Positions 41,435 to 49,953 of a stretch of DNA of 64,000 nt are shown here, in pieces. Origin of the DNA: CAVVKW01 sp963749035 (GTDB taxonomy: Bacteria; Verrucomicrobiota; Verrucomicrobiia; Chthoniobacterales; JAATET01); the NCBI GenBank assembly GCA_963749035.1, contig CAVVKW010000005.1, positions 316,520 through 380,519 of the forward strand, read 5' to 3'. The notes under the pieces are model-generated. The model ran no database searches and was not told the DNA's origin. It saw only the letters and a list, made by a program, of their open reading frames with translations. A program made the position numbers and the translations under genes. Positions within the stretch are counted from its first letter, which is position 1. Each line of letters begins with the position of its first letter.

Positions 41435-41953
41435 CTAATTGCAGAAACATGGGGCGGGAGGTGCCGCGGATTCGACGATATCTCGGATGAGCTGGCTCTG
41501 CTCGGGCGGACCACCTTTCGACTCGCTGATTTGGACGAGGCGTTCGGCAATAGGATTCAGAACCGGATCGATTTTCTGCCTATTCGGTAGTTTTCGAATA
41601 ATGAGGCGGACGAAGCGGCTGAACGTTTTGTCGAGGCGCCCATTCGAATCGATCAATTGAGGGCCTGATTCACGAAATATGACGACCGCTGCCCGGCCGC
41701 GGAGCGAGGTTTCGACGCGGTCACGAAGTGCGCGGTTCCCTAAACGCGCGTAGGCGACTGACCTCCGAGAGTCGCGACGGATGGATTCCCTGAGCGTGCG
41801 GGCAATGATTCGCGTGGCGGCGAGATCGGTGCGCTTGCCGAGGCCTTCGGTCAGTTCCGCTTTGAATTTGCGGACAGACGAACGGTCTGCCGCCGTGCAG
41901 ACCGGCGCGGTGAGGGTGAGGCCAAGCGCGAGAACAGCGGCAAGCGTCTTCAT
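41435..41953 (-). CDS. Secreted Arg-rich hypothetical protein
   Basis: 172 residues from ATG 41953 (MKTLAAVLALGLTLTAPVCT), a clear signal peptide cleaved near CTAA. The mature part is helical and arginine-rich (IIARTLRESIRRDSRRSVAY), with a segment GPQLIDSNGRLDKTFSRFVRL and a C-terminal PCFCN with two cysteines. No family recognised. It starts 11 bp after the MoeB-like gene stop and is probably co-transcribed with it. Confidence 0.7.
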   Translation of the reverse strand: MKTLAAVLALGLTLTAPVCTAADRSSVRKFKAELTEGLGKRTDLAATRIIARTLRESIRRDSRRSVAYARLGNRALRDRVETSLRGRAAVVIFRESGPQLIDSNGRLDKTFSRFVRLIIRKLPNRQKIDPVLNPIAERLVQISESKGGPPEQSQLIRDIVESAAPPAPCFCN

Positions 41954-41963
41954 GGGCAGATAC

Positions 41964-43151
41964 CTAATACTTCGGCACGGAGGGATCGACTCGGTCGGAC
42001 CAGGCGAGGATGCCGCCTTCGACGTTGTGAAGTTTGGCGAAGCCGGCTTCCTGGAGCGCGCGGACGGCGGTCGCGCTGCGTCCGCCCATTTTGCAATGGA
42101 CGACGATGTCGTCGGCGGTGTCGAGTTCACTCAGGCGGGCCGGGAGTTCGCCCAGCGGAATGAGTTGGGCACCCGGGATGCGGGCGACTTCGTATTCGTA
42201 GGGCTCGCGGACGTCGAGGAGGACGAAGTCGTCGCCGGCGTCTTGCTTGGCTTTGAGTTCCTCCACCGTGATCTCGGGGATCGGCGGTTCGGCTTCCTCG
42301 GCTGCGGCGGCCTGCGGAATGCCGCAGAACGTGTCGTAGTCGATGAGTTCGGTGATGGTCGGGTTTTCGCCGCAGACCGGGCAGGACGGATCCTTGCGCA
42401 CCTTGAACTCGCGGAATTGCATCTTGAGCGCGTCGAAGTGCAGGAGACGTCCGATGAGCGGCTCGCCGATGCCGACGATCAGTTTGACGGCTTCGATGGC
42501 TTGAATGACGCCGACGATGCCGGGCAGCACGCCGAGGACGCCGCCTTCGGCGCAACTCGGGACCATGCCGGGTGGCGGTGGCTCCGGGTAGAGGCAGCGG
42601 TAGCAAGGGCCACCGAGGTGGGGTGCGAACACGGTGGCCTGACCGTCAAAGCGGAAGATGGAGCCGTAAACGTTGGGCTTTTTCAGGAAGACGCAGATGT
42701 CGTTCGACAGGTAGCGCGTCGGGAAATTGTCGGTGCCGTCGATGACGATGTCGTATCCGGAGACGATCTCCTCGGCGTTTTCGGCGGTGAAGAAGGTGTC
42801 GTGGAGTTCGACCTGGACGTTTGGGTTGGTGTCCTTGATGCGGTCGCGGGCGGAGTTGATCTTCTTTCGACCGACGTCCTTCGTGCCGTGGAGAATCTGG
42901 CGTTGGAGATTGGAATAATCGACGACGTCGCAGTCGACGAGGCCGAGCGTGCCGACGCCGGCGGCGGCAAGGTAAAGGCCGATCGGGGAGCCGAGTCCGC
43001 CGGTGCCGATGCAGAGGACGCGGGCGGCCTTGAGCTTGCGCTGACCTTCGAGCGTGACCTCGGGCATGATGAGGTGGCGCGAGTAACGGGCGATTTCGTC
43101 GTTGGAGAATTCGATGCCTTCGAGGCGATCGGGGTCGAGGATGCTTTCCAT
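41964..43151 (-). CDS. MoeB/ThiF-type adenylyltransferase with C-terminal rhodanese domain (MoeZ-like)
   Basis: 395 residues from ATG 43151 (MESILDPDRLEGIEFSNDEI). E1-like domain: RYSRHLIMPEV, ATP-binding IGTGGLGSPIGLYLAAAG, DYSNLQRQILH, DGTDNFPTRYL. Zinc ligands CYRCLYP and CPVCGE. The C-terminal rhodanese domain has VLLDVREPYEYEVARIPGA and catalytic Cys in VVHCKMGGRSA. Such fusions activate a sulfur-carrier C-terminus (MoaD, ThiS or CysO-like) by adenylation and sulfur transfer. The carrier protein is not in the window. Confidence 0.92.
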   Translation of the reverse strand: MESILDPDRLEGIEFSNDEIARYSRHLIMPEVTLEGQRKLKAARVLCIGTGGLGSPIGLYLAAAGVGTLGLVDCDVVDYSNLQRQILHGTKDVGRKKINSARDRIKDTNPNVQVELHDTFFTAENAEEIVSGYDIVIDGTDNFPTRYLSNDICVFLKKPNVYGSIFRFDGQATVFAPHLGGPCYRCLYPEPPPPGMVPSCAEGGVLGVLPGIVGVIQAIEAVKLIVGIGEPLIGRLLHFDALKMQFREFKVRKDPSCPVCGENPTITELIDYDTFCGIPQAAAAEEAEPPIPEITVEELKAKQDAGDDFVLLDVREPYEYEVARIPGAQLIPLGELPARLSELDTADDIVVHCKMGGRSATAVRALQEAGFAKLHNVEGGILAWSDRVDPSVPKY

Positions 43152-43218
43152 GGCTGGTTCGTTTGCGAGGCAGGGACGGTAGTGGGGGCCGGGGCGGGAT
43201 GCAAGCGGGCGGGTGGGC

Positions 43219-43923
43219 TTATGACACGGGGGCTGACCGCGGGTCGGCCAGGAGCCGGGAGACAGTGGCCGCAATCTCGACGGCGCCCGGGGAGTCGGCG
43301 TGCACGCAGATCGTGCGGGGGCCGGGCTGGCCTTCGCTGAGCCAGCCGCGGACGCGACGGGTGATCTCGTCGAGGTCGTGAGTGAGATCGCCCGGCTGAC
43401 CGCGGGGAATCAGGGTTCCCGCCGGGGTGTAGCCGCGCTCGGTAAAATATTCGTCCCACGCGGCGATCCCGAGGTTGCGAGCGAGATGGGAAACGCGACC
43501 GGACGCGAGGGCGAAAATTTTCACTCTTGGGAATTGGTCTCGGACGACTTCGCAATACCGCTGGGCGAGGGAGTCGTCGCGTTCGACGGCGTGATAGAGC
43601 GAGCCGTGGAGTTTGACGTGGTGGAGCGGGAGGTCGTGGGGTTCGGCGGCGGCGACCAATCGCTGAATTTGTTCGATGAGGAGGGCTTCGAGGTTGGTCG
43701 GCGTGATGGCGACCGTGCCGCGACCGAATTCGCCCGGGATGCCAGGGTGCGCGCCGAGGCGGACTTCGTTGGCTTTTGCCAGCGAGACGGCGAGGTCCAT
43801 GGACTCGGGGGTTCCGGCGTGCCCGCCGCAGGCGACGTTGGCGGCTCCGACGTGGGCCATCAGGGCGCGGGTGAGCTCGGGTGGCTCGCCTTCGCCAAGG
43901 TCCGCGTTGAGAATCCACTTCAT
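43219..43923 (-). CDS. pxpA: 5-oxoprolinase subunit PxpA (LamB/YcsF family)
   Basis: Subunit of the ATP-dependent 5-oxoprolinase PxpABC that opens 5-oxoproline to glutamate. 234 residues starting MKWILNADLGEGEP. ADLGEG near the N-terminus, ANVACGGHAGTPESM, LGAHPGIPGEFGRG, VKLHGSLYHAVERD, and CVHADSPGAVEIA at the C-terminus match the family. The ATG overlaps the pxpC stop as ATGA. Slightly shorter than the usual 245-255. Confidence 0.92.
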   Translation of the reverse strand: MKWILNADLGEGEPPELTRALMAHVGAANVACGGHAGTPESMDLAVSLAKANEVRLGAHPGIPGEFGRGTVAITPTNLEALLIEQIQRLVAAAEPHDLPLHHVKLHGSLYHAVERDDSLAQRYCEVVRDQFPRVKIFALASGRVSHLARNLGIAAWDEYFTERGYTPAGTLIPRGQPGDLTHDLDEITRRVRGWLSEGQPGPRTICVHADSPGAVEIAATVSRLLADPRSAPVS

Positions 43924-44771
43924 TCCGTGAATCGGATCGATGGGCCGTGGGGGGCGCATTGGGTCAGCCAATCGAGCGAGTCGGCGTCCACGAGCGCAAT
44001 CTTCGGATAACCGCCGACGGTGGGACCGTCGCGGAGGGTGACGATGGGTTGCCCGCCGGGCGGGATTTGGATCGAGCCGACGAGGACGGGTTCGGAAGTC
44101 ATTTCCCGCCGTGGGGCCGCGAGGGTGGCACCTTCCAGTCGGTAGCCGACGCGGTCGCTGCGGGAGGATACGGTCCACTCCGTTTCAAAGAGTTGCCGCC
44201 GGGCGTCGTCCGTGAACCAATCCCACTGGGGGCCGGGCCAAATTTTGAGGGGAGGTGGATTGTCGTAAACGCGGCGGTCCTCCCACCAAGCCCACGCGCC
44301 TGCGGTGTGCGCGTCGTCCGGTGCCGGGCGAGCGGTCGAGAACGTGTCGTCGGAACGAACGGCTCGTCCGATGCTCGATCGGGGATCGACGCTGGCACTG
44401 CCGAAGAAGGTCGGCACGTCGAGGCCGCCGCTGACGGCGAGATAGCTCCAGACGCCGGCGCGGGTGCCCCGCCATTTGATGTGGTCGCCGGCAACGAGAT
44501 CGGTAGCGTGCCAGGACTCGACGTCGGTCCCGGCATTCGCTCCGGTGATCGCGACGCGGCAGGCGGACAGGATTTTGACGTCCGCGCCGTGGAGCAAAAA
44601 TTCGAGCACCGGTGCGTCCTCGGGATTCCCGACGAGTTGGTTGGCCCACCTGGCGGCGTGGCGGTCCATGGTGCCGCCGGGGGGAACGCCGAATCGCTTC
44701 CAGCCGGTGCGTCCGAGATCCTGAACGGAGCATCCCATGCCGGGATCGATGACTTGGAGAACGGCGGTCAT
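43920..44771 (-). CDS. pxpC: 5-oxoprolinase subunit PxpC (AHS2 / KipA-like)
   Basis: 283 residues. The family pattern is clear: VIDPGMGCSVQDLGRTGWKR, GVPPGGTMDRHAARWANQLVGN, AYLAVSGGLDVP as WSYLAVSGGLDVP, and SDRVGYRLEG. The Asn-x-Glu style site PVLEFLLHGADVKIL is present. It overlaps pxpB and pxpA by 4 nt on each side, so the complex is translated as a coupled set. Confidence 0.92.
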   Translation of the reverse strand: MTAVLQVIDPGMGCSVQDLGRTGWKRFGVPPGGTMDRHAARWANQLVGNPEDAPVLEFLLHGADVKILSACRVAITGANAGTDVESWHATDLVAGDHIKWRGTRAGVWSYLAVSGGLDVPTFFGSASVDPRSSIGRAVRSDDTFSTARPAPDDAHTAGAWAWWEDRRVYDNPPPLKIWPGPQWDWFTDDARRQLFETEWTVSSRSDRVGYRLEGATLAAPRREMTSEPVLVGSIQIPPGGQPIVTLRDGPTVGGYPKIALVDADSLDWLTQCAPHGPSIRFTE

Positions 44772-45400
44772 GGCGTCTCGCTCACGAATTCTACCCGGTC
44801 CCCGGTGTTGAGGAGAAAATGCTCGGACTTCGCGTCGAACAACGGCGTCGCGGTGTGGCCAATGACGTTCCAGCCCCCGGGACTCGGCACCGAGTAAATG
44901 CCGGTGTGCGAACCGCCGATGGCCACCGCGCCGGTGGGCACGCGACTCCGGGGCTCGGCGCGGCGCGGGGTAGCGAGACGTTCGTCCAATCCGGTCAGAT
45001 ACGGGAAGCCGGGTGCGAAGCCGAGCATCGCGACGTCGTAGATGGTGGAGGTGTGAACTTCGACGACTTCTGGTTCCGAAAGGCCGGAGCCTTTGGCGAC
45101 GAGGGCGAGATCTTCGCCGTCGTAGCGCACGGCGATGCGGTGGTGGCGGGCGTGGGCGTTGTCCACACTTTCCAGAGTGCCGAACAGCTCAATGAGTTCC
45201 GGCGTGCGGTTGGCGACGTTGGTTCCGCGGGAAAACTCCAGCAGGACGTGGTCGAACGCGAGGGTCCACTCGGTCACCCCGTCGACGCCGACTTCGAGGG
45301 CGGCGGAGATCGCGCGACCGCGGACCAGCCAGTCCGTGCGGTCGGCGGGGTTGCCAAATTGAATCAGCGCCGCGTGGGGACCGTAGGCTCGCCATTCCAT
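44768..45400 (-). CDS. pxpB: 5-oxoprolinase subunit PxpB (AHS1 / KipI-like)
   Basis: 210 residues. Hallmarks are AVRYDGEDLALVA, VEVHTSTIYDVAMLGFAPGFPYL, GLDERLATPRRAEPRSRVP, GAVAIGGSHTGIYSVPSPGGWNVIG. Forms a complex with PxpC. The gene starts 19 bp after the alaS stop on the same strand, so pxpBCA may be transcribed from the alaS promoter. Confidence 0.93.
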   Translation of the reverse strand: MEWRAYGPHAALIQFGNPADRTDWLVRGRAISAALEVGVDGVTEWTLAFDHVLLEFSRGTNVANRTPELIELFGTLESVDNAHARHHRIAVRYDGEDLALVAKGSGLSEPEVVEVHTSTIYDVAMLGFAPGFPYLTGLDERLATPRRAEPRSRVPTGAVAIGGSHTGIYSVPSPGGWNVIGHTATPLFDAKSEHFLLNTGDRVEFVSETP

Positions 45401-45419
45401 CGCGTTCGCCCAGGTCGTT

Positions 45420-48400
45420 TTACGCGGTTAGTGCGCGTTCCGCTTCGGCGAGGGCTTCGGCGATTTTCGATTGGTCCTTGCCAGCCCCGCGGGCGGCTTC
45501 CGGTCGGCCGCCGCCCTTGCCGCCGACGACGGGCGCGATGGTCTTGATGAGGTCACCGGCGCGAACGGTCTTGGCGTGGTCCGGTGAGACCGTGGCCACG
45601 AGGGCGACGGAATCTCCGGAGGCGCCGATGAGGACGACGGCCCCTTCGAAGCGGCCCTTGAGCGCGTCGGCCATCGACTGAAGTTCGTCGCCGGAGGCAC
45701 CGGGGACGGCTTCGATGATGGCGGGAATTTTGAGACCGGCGCTGCGGACATTGTTGAGCAATTCCTGCGCGGCGACGGCAGCTTGTTTCTGCCGGAGAGC
45801 TCCCATCTCTTTTTCCAGAGCCTTGTGCTGGGCGAGTGAGGCGACGAGCTTTTTTTCGAGCTCCACGACCGGAGCATTGATGAGAGCGGCCAGAGCGACG
45901 AGCCGGTCGGCGTCGGCGCGGGCGTGGTCGATGGCGACGGTGCCGGCGATGGCCTCGATGCGTCGGACACCCGCTGCGATGGCGGACTCGCCGAGAATGC
46001 GGAAGGGGCCGATCTCGCCGGTCGCCCGGACGTGCGTGCCGCCGCAGAGTTCCATCGAATAGCCATCGAGGCCGTGCGGTTCGCCACCGATCTGAACGAC
46101 GCGGACGACGTCACCGTATTTGTCGCCGAAGAACTGCATGATGTCCGAGCGGCCGGTGACTTCGGAGTGCGGGACTTCGCGCCAGCTCACCGGCGCGTTT
46201 TCGAGAATGCGTTCGTTGACGAGGCGCTCGACGTCGCGGACCTGATCGGGCGTTAACGGAGCGCCGTTGAAGTCGAAGGTCAGTTTTTCCGGGCCAACGT
46301 AGGAGCCTTTTTGCGAAGCCTGGCGGTTGACGACTTCGTGGATGGCCCAGTGCAGGAGGTGGGTCACGGTATGGTGGCGCTCGATCGCGGCGCGGCGCTC
46401 GCAATCGAGAACGACGGAAACCTGCGAGCCGCTTTCCGGGGCTTCGTCACCTTCGAGAAAATGCAGAAACGTTTCGCCGGCTTTGCGAACGTCGACGACC
46501 GACCAGCTCGTTGCGCCGTGCGAGATCAGGCCGACGTCACCGACCTGTCCACCCATCTCGGCGTAGCAGACGGTGGAGTCGAGAACGACGGCGGTGCGGT
46601 CTTTCACCGAGATCACATCGACGACTTTGGTATCCAGTTCGGTCGAATCAAAGCCCTCGAAATGCGTGGCACCGGCACCGTCGAAGTTGGCGAGACTGAT
46701 GACCTCGGTTTTCCGAGAGGCGCGGGCGCGGGCGCGCTGGGCTTCCATGAGAACGTCGAACCCGGACGTGTCGACGGTGAGACCCCGCTCGCGGGCCATG
46801 AGCTCCGTGAGATCGAGCGGGAAGCCTTGTTCGTCGTAGAGCCGGAATGCGAATTCACCGGAGATCGTGTTCTCGGTCTGGGGAGCGCGACCTTCCAGGT
46901 CGCTCCGCCGGGCATCCTGCCCGGAGGTTGGTGATTCCGGCGAAGCCCCACCGCAATCTTCCTGCCCCGGAAACCAGATCCATCGATACTCGGCATCACC
47001 CTCGACCAAACCGGAGCGCCAAGGATTCGAGAGCACGTAGTGGAATTTTTCCTCCAGGTCGGCGTCGGAACGCATCAGCCGGTCGTGATATTCGTTTTCC
47101 CAGAGCTGGTCGCCGGTGTGGTTCTCGATTCGGTTAATCTCGTTGGCGGTGAACGATTTTATCGAATGGAAGATCTCGTCAAGCCCGTGAAAGATCGCGG
47201 TTCCGGAGGCGTCACGATCCTTGATCATCGGCTGGAGGAGGACGTGAACGTGATCGGGCATCACGCACGCGGCGGAGAGTTCGTAGCGTTTGCCGCTGAA
47301 GTGCCGAAGCGATTTGAGGACGATGTCGCGCGCCGTCTCGGTGAGGATGCGCGGGCGGCGGGTGCCGAAGGTGACGTGGTAGATGCCGTGTGGGCGCTCG
47401 TAGTGGGGGAGGCGGCGCTTCCAGTAGCGGGCACCGGGGGCGGTTGGGCCGGGGGGCTTGGTTTGATCGTGATCCGGCGGCTGGAAGCCGCCGGGGGCGA
47501 CCTGGAAGGTCGCGCTCCCCGGGCGGCCTTCGGCCTTGGTTTTCGGTCGACCTTCGGTCTCCGCTTTTAGTCGCTCGACTTCCCCCTCGAACAGCGCGAT
47601 GCCGCGGTCGAGGGTGCGGTTGAAGGCCTCTTCCTCCATGTGCAGGACTTCGCGGATGTGGGCCTGCTGACGGCGAAGCTCGGGGAACACGTCGCCCATC
47701 GTGCGGGCGAGGACGTCGGCGAGTTTGTAGAAGAAAGGTTCGTGAAAACCGAGTTCGCGCCCGTAGCGGACGGCGCGGCGGAGGATGCGGCGGAGGACGT
47801 AGTTGCGGTCCGAGTTGCCGGGTTGGATGCCGTCCGCGATCGAGAACGCGAGCGTGCGAATGTGGTCGCCGATGACGCGGAAGGCGACGTCGGCGCGTTC
47901 TTCCGGCGTGTCGCCAGAGGATCCGGCGCGGGGTAAGGTGCCGCCGTAGGTGCGACCGCTGAGGGATTCGATCTCGTCGAAGATGGGGCGGAAGATGTCC
48001 GTTTCGTAATTCGAGATCTTGGCGTTCGCGAAATCCGTGAACCCCCGGGTGCCCTGGATGATCGACGTGACCCGCTCGAATCCCATCCCGGTGTCGACGT
48101 GGCGGGCGGGGAGGGGCGCGAACGAACCGTCGGGGTTGGCGTTGTATTGGATGAAGACGAGGTTCCAGATTTCGATGCAGCGGGCGTCGCCGGCGTTGAC
48201 GAGCGAGCCGCGGGTGTCGCCGGCGGGTGTGAGGTCGACGTGAAGTTCGGAGCAGGGGCCGCAGGGGCCGGTCTCGCCCATCATCCAGAAATTGTCGGCG
48301 CGGTTGCCGTTGACGATTTGGACGGCGGGATCGAGTCCGGCGGCGCGGAAGAGGTCGGCCCAGAGGTCCCACGCTTCCTGATCGAATTCGCTCGGGTCGC

Positions 48401-48830
48401 CGGCGGCGGGCGCGTAAACCGTGGCGTAGAGGCGCTCGGGCGGAAAGCCCCAGCGGTCGACGATGAGTTCCCAGGCCCAGGTAATCGCTTCGCGTTTGAA
48501 GTAGTCACCGAAGCTCCAGTTCCCCAGCATCTCGAAGAACGTCTGGTGGTAGGTGTCGAGCCCGACGTCCTCGAGGTCGTTGTGCTTGCCGCCGGCGCGG
48601 ATGCACTTCTGGGTGTCGGCGGCGCGGGTGTCCCGCGCGGGGACGGCATCGGCCCAGCGGCTGACGTCCGGCGATTTCTGACCGAGAAAGAACGGGACGA
48701 ACTGGTTCATCCCGGCGTTGGTGAAGAGCAGATTCGGTGAGTCCGGCATCAGGCTCGAAGAGCGCACGATGGAGTGATCCTTGGACCGGAAAAAATCGAG
48801 ATACGACTGTCGGATTTCAGAGCTCGTCAT
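45420..48830 (-). CDS. alaS: Alanyl-tRNA synthetase interrupted in frame by a RAYT transposase domain
   Basis: 1,136 residues against about 880-910 normally. Residues 1-424 are the class II aminoacylation and tRNA-recognition region (LDFFRSKDHSIVRSSSLMPD, FTNAGMNQF, NDLEDVGLDTYHQTFFEMLGN, VDTGMGFERV). Residues 425-653 are foreign: a REP-associated tyrosine transposase with HVH at 527-529 and Tyr598. From 654 AlaRS resumes with NTISGEFAFRLYDEQGFPLD, the editing site HHTVTHLLHWAIHE and CGGTH, ending in the C-Ala coiled coil. No stop or frameshift anywhere. Deleting 681 bp rejoins ERLKAE to TENTISGEF. No second alaS lies in the window. Confidence 0.95.
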   Translation of the reverse strand: MTSSEIRQSYLDFFRSKDHSIVRSSSLMPDSPNLLFTNAGMNQFVPFFLGQKSPDVSRWADAVPARDTRAADTQKCIRAGGKHNDLEDVGLDTYHQTFFEMLGNWSFGDYFKREAITWAWELIVDRWGFPPERLYATVYAPAAGDPSEFDQEAWDLWADLFRAAGLDPAVQIVNGNRADNFWMMGETGPCGPCSELHVDLTPAGDTRGSLVNAGDARCIEIWNLVFIQYNANPDGSFAPLPARHVDTGMGFERVTSIIQGTRGFTDFANAKISNYETDIFRPIFDEIESLSGRTYGGTLPRAGSSGDTPEERADVAFRVIGDHIRTLAFSIADGIQPGNSDRNYVLRRILRRAVRYGRELGFHEPFFYKLADVLARTMGDVFPELRRQQAHIREVLHMEEEAFNRTLDRGIALFEGEVERLKAETEGRPKTKAEGRPGSATFQVAPGGFQPPDHDQTKPPGPTAPGARYWKRRLPHYERPHGIYHVTFGTRRPRILTETARDIVLKSLRHFSGKRYELSAACVMPDHVHVLLQPMIKDRDASGTAIFHGLDEIFHSIKSFTANEINRIENHTGDQLWENEYHDRLMRSDADLEEKFHYVLSNPWRSGLVEGDAEYRWIWFPGQEDCGGASPESPTSGQDARRSDLEGRAPQTENTISGEFAFRLYDEQGFPLDLTELMARERGLTVDTSGFDVLMEAQRARARASRKTEVISLANFDGAGATHFEGFDSTELDTKVVDVISVKDRTAVVLDSTVCYAEMGGQVGDVGLISHGATSWSVVDVRKAGETFLHFLEGDEAPESGSQVSVVLDCERRAAIERHHTVTHLLHWAIHEVVNRQASQKGSYVGPEKLTFDFNGAPLTPDQVRDVERLVNERILENAPVSWREVPHSEVTGRSDIMQFFGDKYGDVVRVVQIGGEPHGLDGYSMELCGGTHVRATGEIGPFRILGESAIAAGVRRIEAIAGTVAIDHARADADRLVALAALINAPVVELEKKLVASLAQHKALEKEMGALRQKQAAVAAQELLNNVRSAGLKIPAIIEAVPGASGDELQSMADALKGRFEGAVVLIGASGDSVALVATVSPDHAKTVRAGDLIKTIAPVVGGKGGGRPEAARGAGKDQSKIAEALAEAERALTA
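46880..46925. repeat. REP-like palindromic end, AlaRS C-terminal side
   Basis: GCGACCT-TCC-AGGTCGC hairpin (46887-46903), followed by a second hairpin CCGGGC-ATCCT-GCCCGG. The outer 24 bp are the exact inverse of 47497-47520. Confidence 0.85.
47475..47520. repeat. REP-like palindromic end, AlaRS N-terminal side
   Basis: Hairpin CCGGCGGCT-GGA-AGCCGCCGG followed by GCGACCT-GGA-AGGTCGC (47497-47513). Read through in the alaS frame this end encodes GSATFQVAPGGFQPP, a peptide I recall from other Verrucomicrobia where the same repeat is translated. Confidence 0.85.
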
Positions 48831-48875
48831 AAGAAAAGTGCGATTTGAGAAAACGAAAACCGCGCCGTGCGTAAA

Positions 48876-49916
48876 TCATAAAGTCCCGTCTGGCTCCGGG
48901 ATCAGGTCGACCGTGCGGCTGGCTGGGAGTTTGACGCCGACCGCGTCGTCCGCTGATCCGCCTTCGAGACCTTCGGACTCAGCGGATCGCAGAACGAGGC
49001 TGCTCGCCGCGTCGTCGGGGCGAAAAAACCGGATGGATCCGGGTGAGATCAGGTCCTGCCGTTCGCCGGTCCAGGCGGCGGAACCGTCCGGTTGCCGCTC
49101 CGCGCGGCCGACGAAGCGAGCGGCGGATTGTCGGGTCTCGACGGTGCGCAAGACGCCGACGATGTCGTCGCTGCGGTCACTGCCCCGCGAAAGCACGAAC
49201 TCCACCGGGAGACCGGAAGCCGTGCCGGCGTAGATCCGGCCGGTCGTGAGTTGTTCGTTGAGTCTGGCCAGGGCGGCTTCGGCCCGACGTTCGAATTCGA
49301 CCTCCCAATCGGCGCGAAGTTTTTCCAACTTGTCCGCCGTCGCGGTCGCGTTGGCGAGGGCTTGTCCGGCTTCGGCAGAGTTGCCTTCCGGAATGCCGGG
49401 CGGTCCACCGGCAACGCCGTCGATCTGGAACGACGTGGCGGTCTGGTTGATCAGCCAACCGCCATCGGCGGTCGGTTCGAGGTCGAGGGAGACGAGGGCG
49501 TCGACCTTCGTATCAGCGGCGAGCTCGGTTCGTTTGAGAAGAAATCCGTAGCGGGCCTGCTGCCAAGTTCGTTCGATGGAAGTGCGCAGGGCGTCGCCGG
49601 CTGGAAGCGTCTCGGTCGCCCATGCGCGGATGGCGTCCAGTCGGGTCGCGACGGGTTCGCCCCCGGGGGTGCCGAAGCCGTCGTAAACCGTGACGAAGTC
49701 GGCGGTGGTCCGGTATTCGACGGGCACGTCGGTGCGAAAACGATGATCGCCGAGGGCTTCGAGTTGAAAATTCCCGGTGACGCCGAGGAATTCGGTGTCG
49801 GGAGGTGCGTGCTCGGCGACGAACTCGCGGACGGAGTCGCCCCGTTGATCTCCGCAGCCGGTGAGGATCACGACGAGGGCGGCGGAGGCGAGGGCGCGAA
49901 GGAGAGTCGCTCTCAT
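48876..49916 (-). CDS. Putative lipoprotein of unknown function
   Basis: 346 residues with a canonical lipoprotein signal: MRATLLRALASAALVVILTG followed by the lipobox Cys (LTGC) near residue 21. The mature protein includes EYRTTADFVTVYDGFGTPGG, a helix-rich middle (ATADKLEKLRADWEVEFERR) and a C-terminal strand-rich part (GERQDLISPGSIRFFRPDD). The start lies 37 bp after the chalcone-isomerase-like gene stop, and alaS starts 45 bp downstream. No family recognised. Confidence 0.8.
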   Translation of the reverse strand: MRATLLRALASAALVVILTGCGDQRGDSVREFVAEHAPPDTEFLGVTGNFQLEALGDHRFRTDVPVEYRTTADFVTVYDGFGTPGGEPVATRLDAIRAWATETLPAGDALRTSIERTWQQARYGFLLKRTELAADTKVDALVSLDLEPTADGGWLINQTATSFQIDGVAGGPPGIPEGNSAEAGQALANATATADKLEKLRADWEVEFERRAEAALARLNEQLTTGRIYAGTASGLPVEFVLSRGSDRSDDIVGVLRTVETRQSAARFVGRAERQPDGSAAWTGERQDLISPGSIRFFRPDDAASSLVLRSAESEGLEGGSADDAVGVKLPASRTVDLIPEPDGTL

Positions 49917-49953
49917 TCCGTGGGTCGACGTCGAGTGATGGTTCGGGTGCGGG

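Larger units (their letters stand above)
46880..47520 (-). mobile_element. REP-RAYT-REP element inserted in alaS
   Basis: A 641-bp unit with 24-bp perfect terminal inverted repeats (46880-46903 and 47497-47520) enclosing a Y1-transposase gene (about 46965-47423). Transposase landmarks are HGIYHVTFGTRRPRI, ACVMPDHVHVLLQP (HxH), and ENEYHDRLMRSDADLEEKFHY with VLSNPWRSGLV (Tyr nucleophile and NP motif). Each end holds two DNA hairpins, as in REP/BIME structures mobilised by RAYT proteins. It has no stop codons in the alaS frame and no own stop before returning to AlaRS. Confidence 0.88.

Noticed and set aside
45420..48830. Intein as explanation for the alaS insertion
   Set aside because: No Cys/Ser at the first position, no terminal His-Asn and no Hint blocks; the insert is clearly a Y1/RAYT transposase with REP ends.
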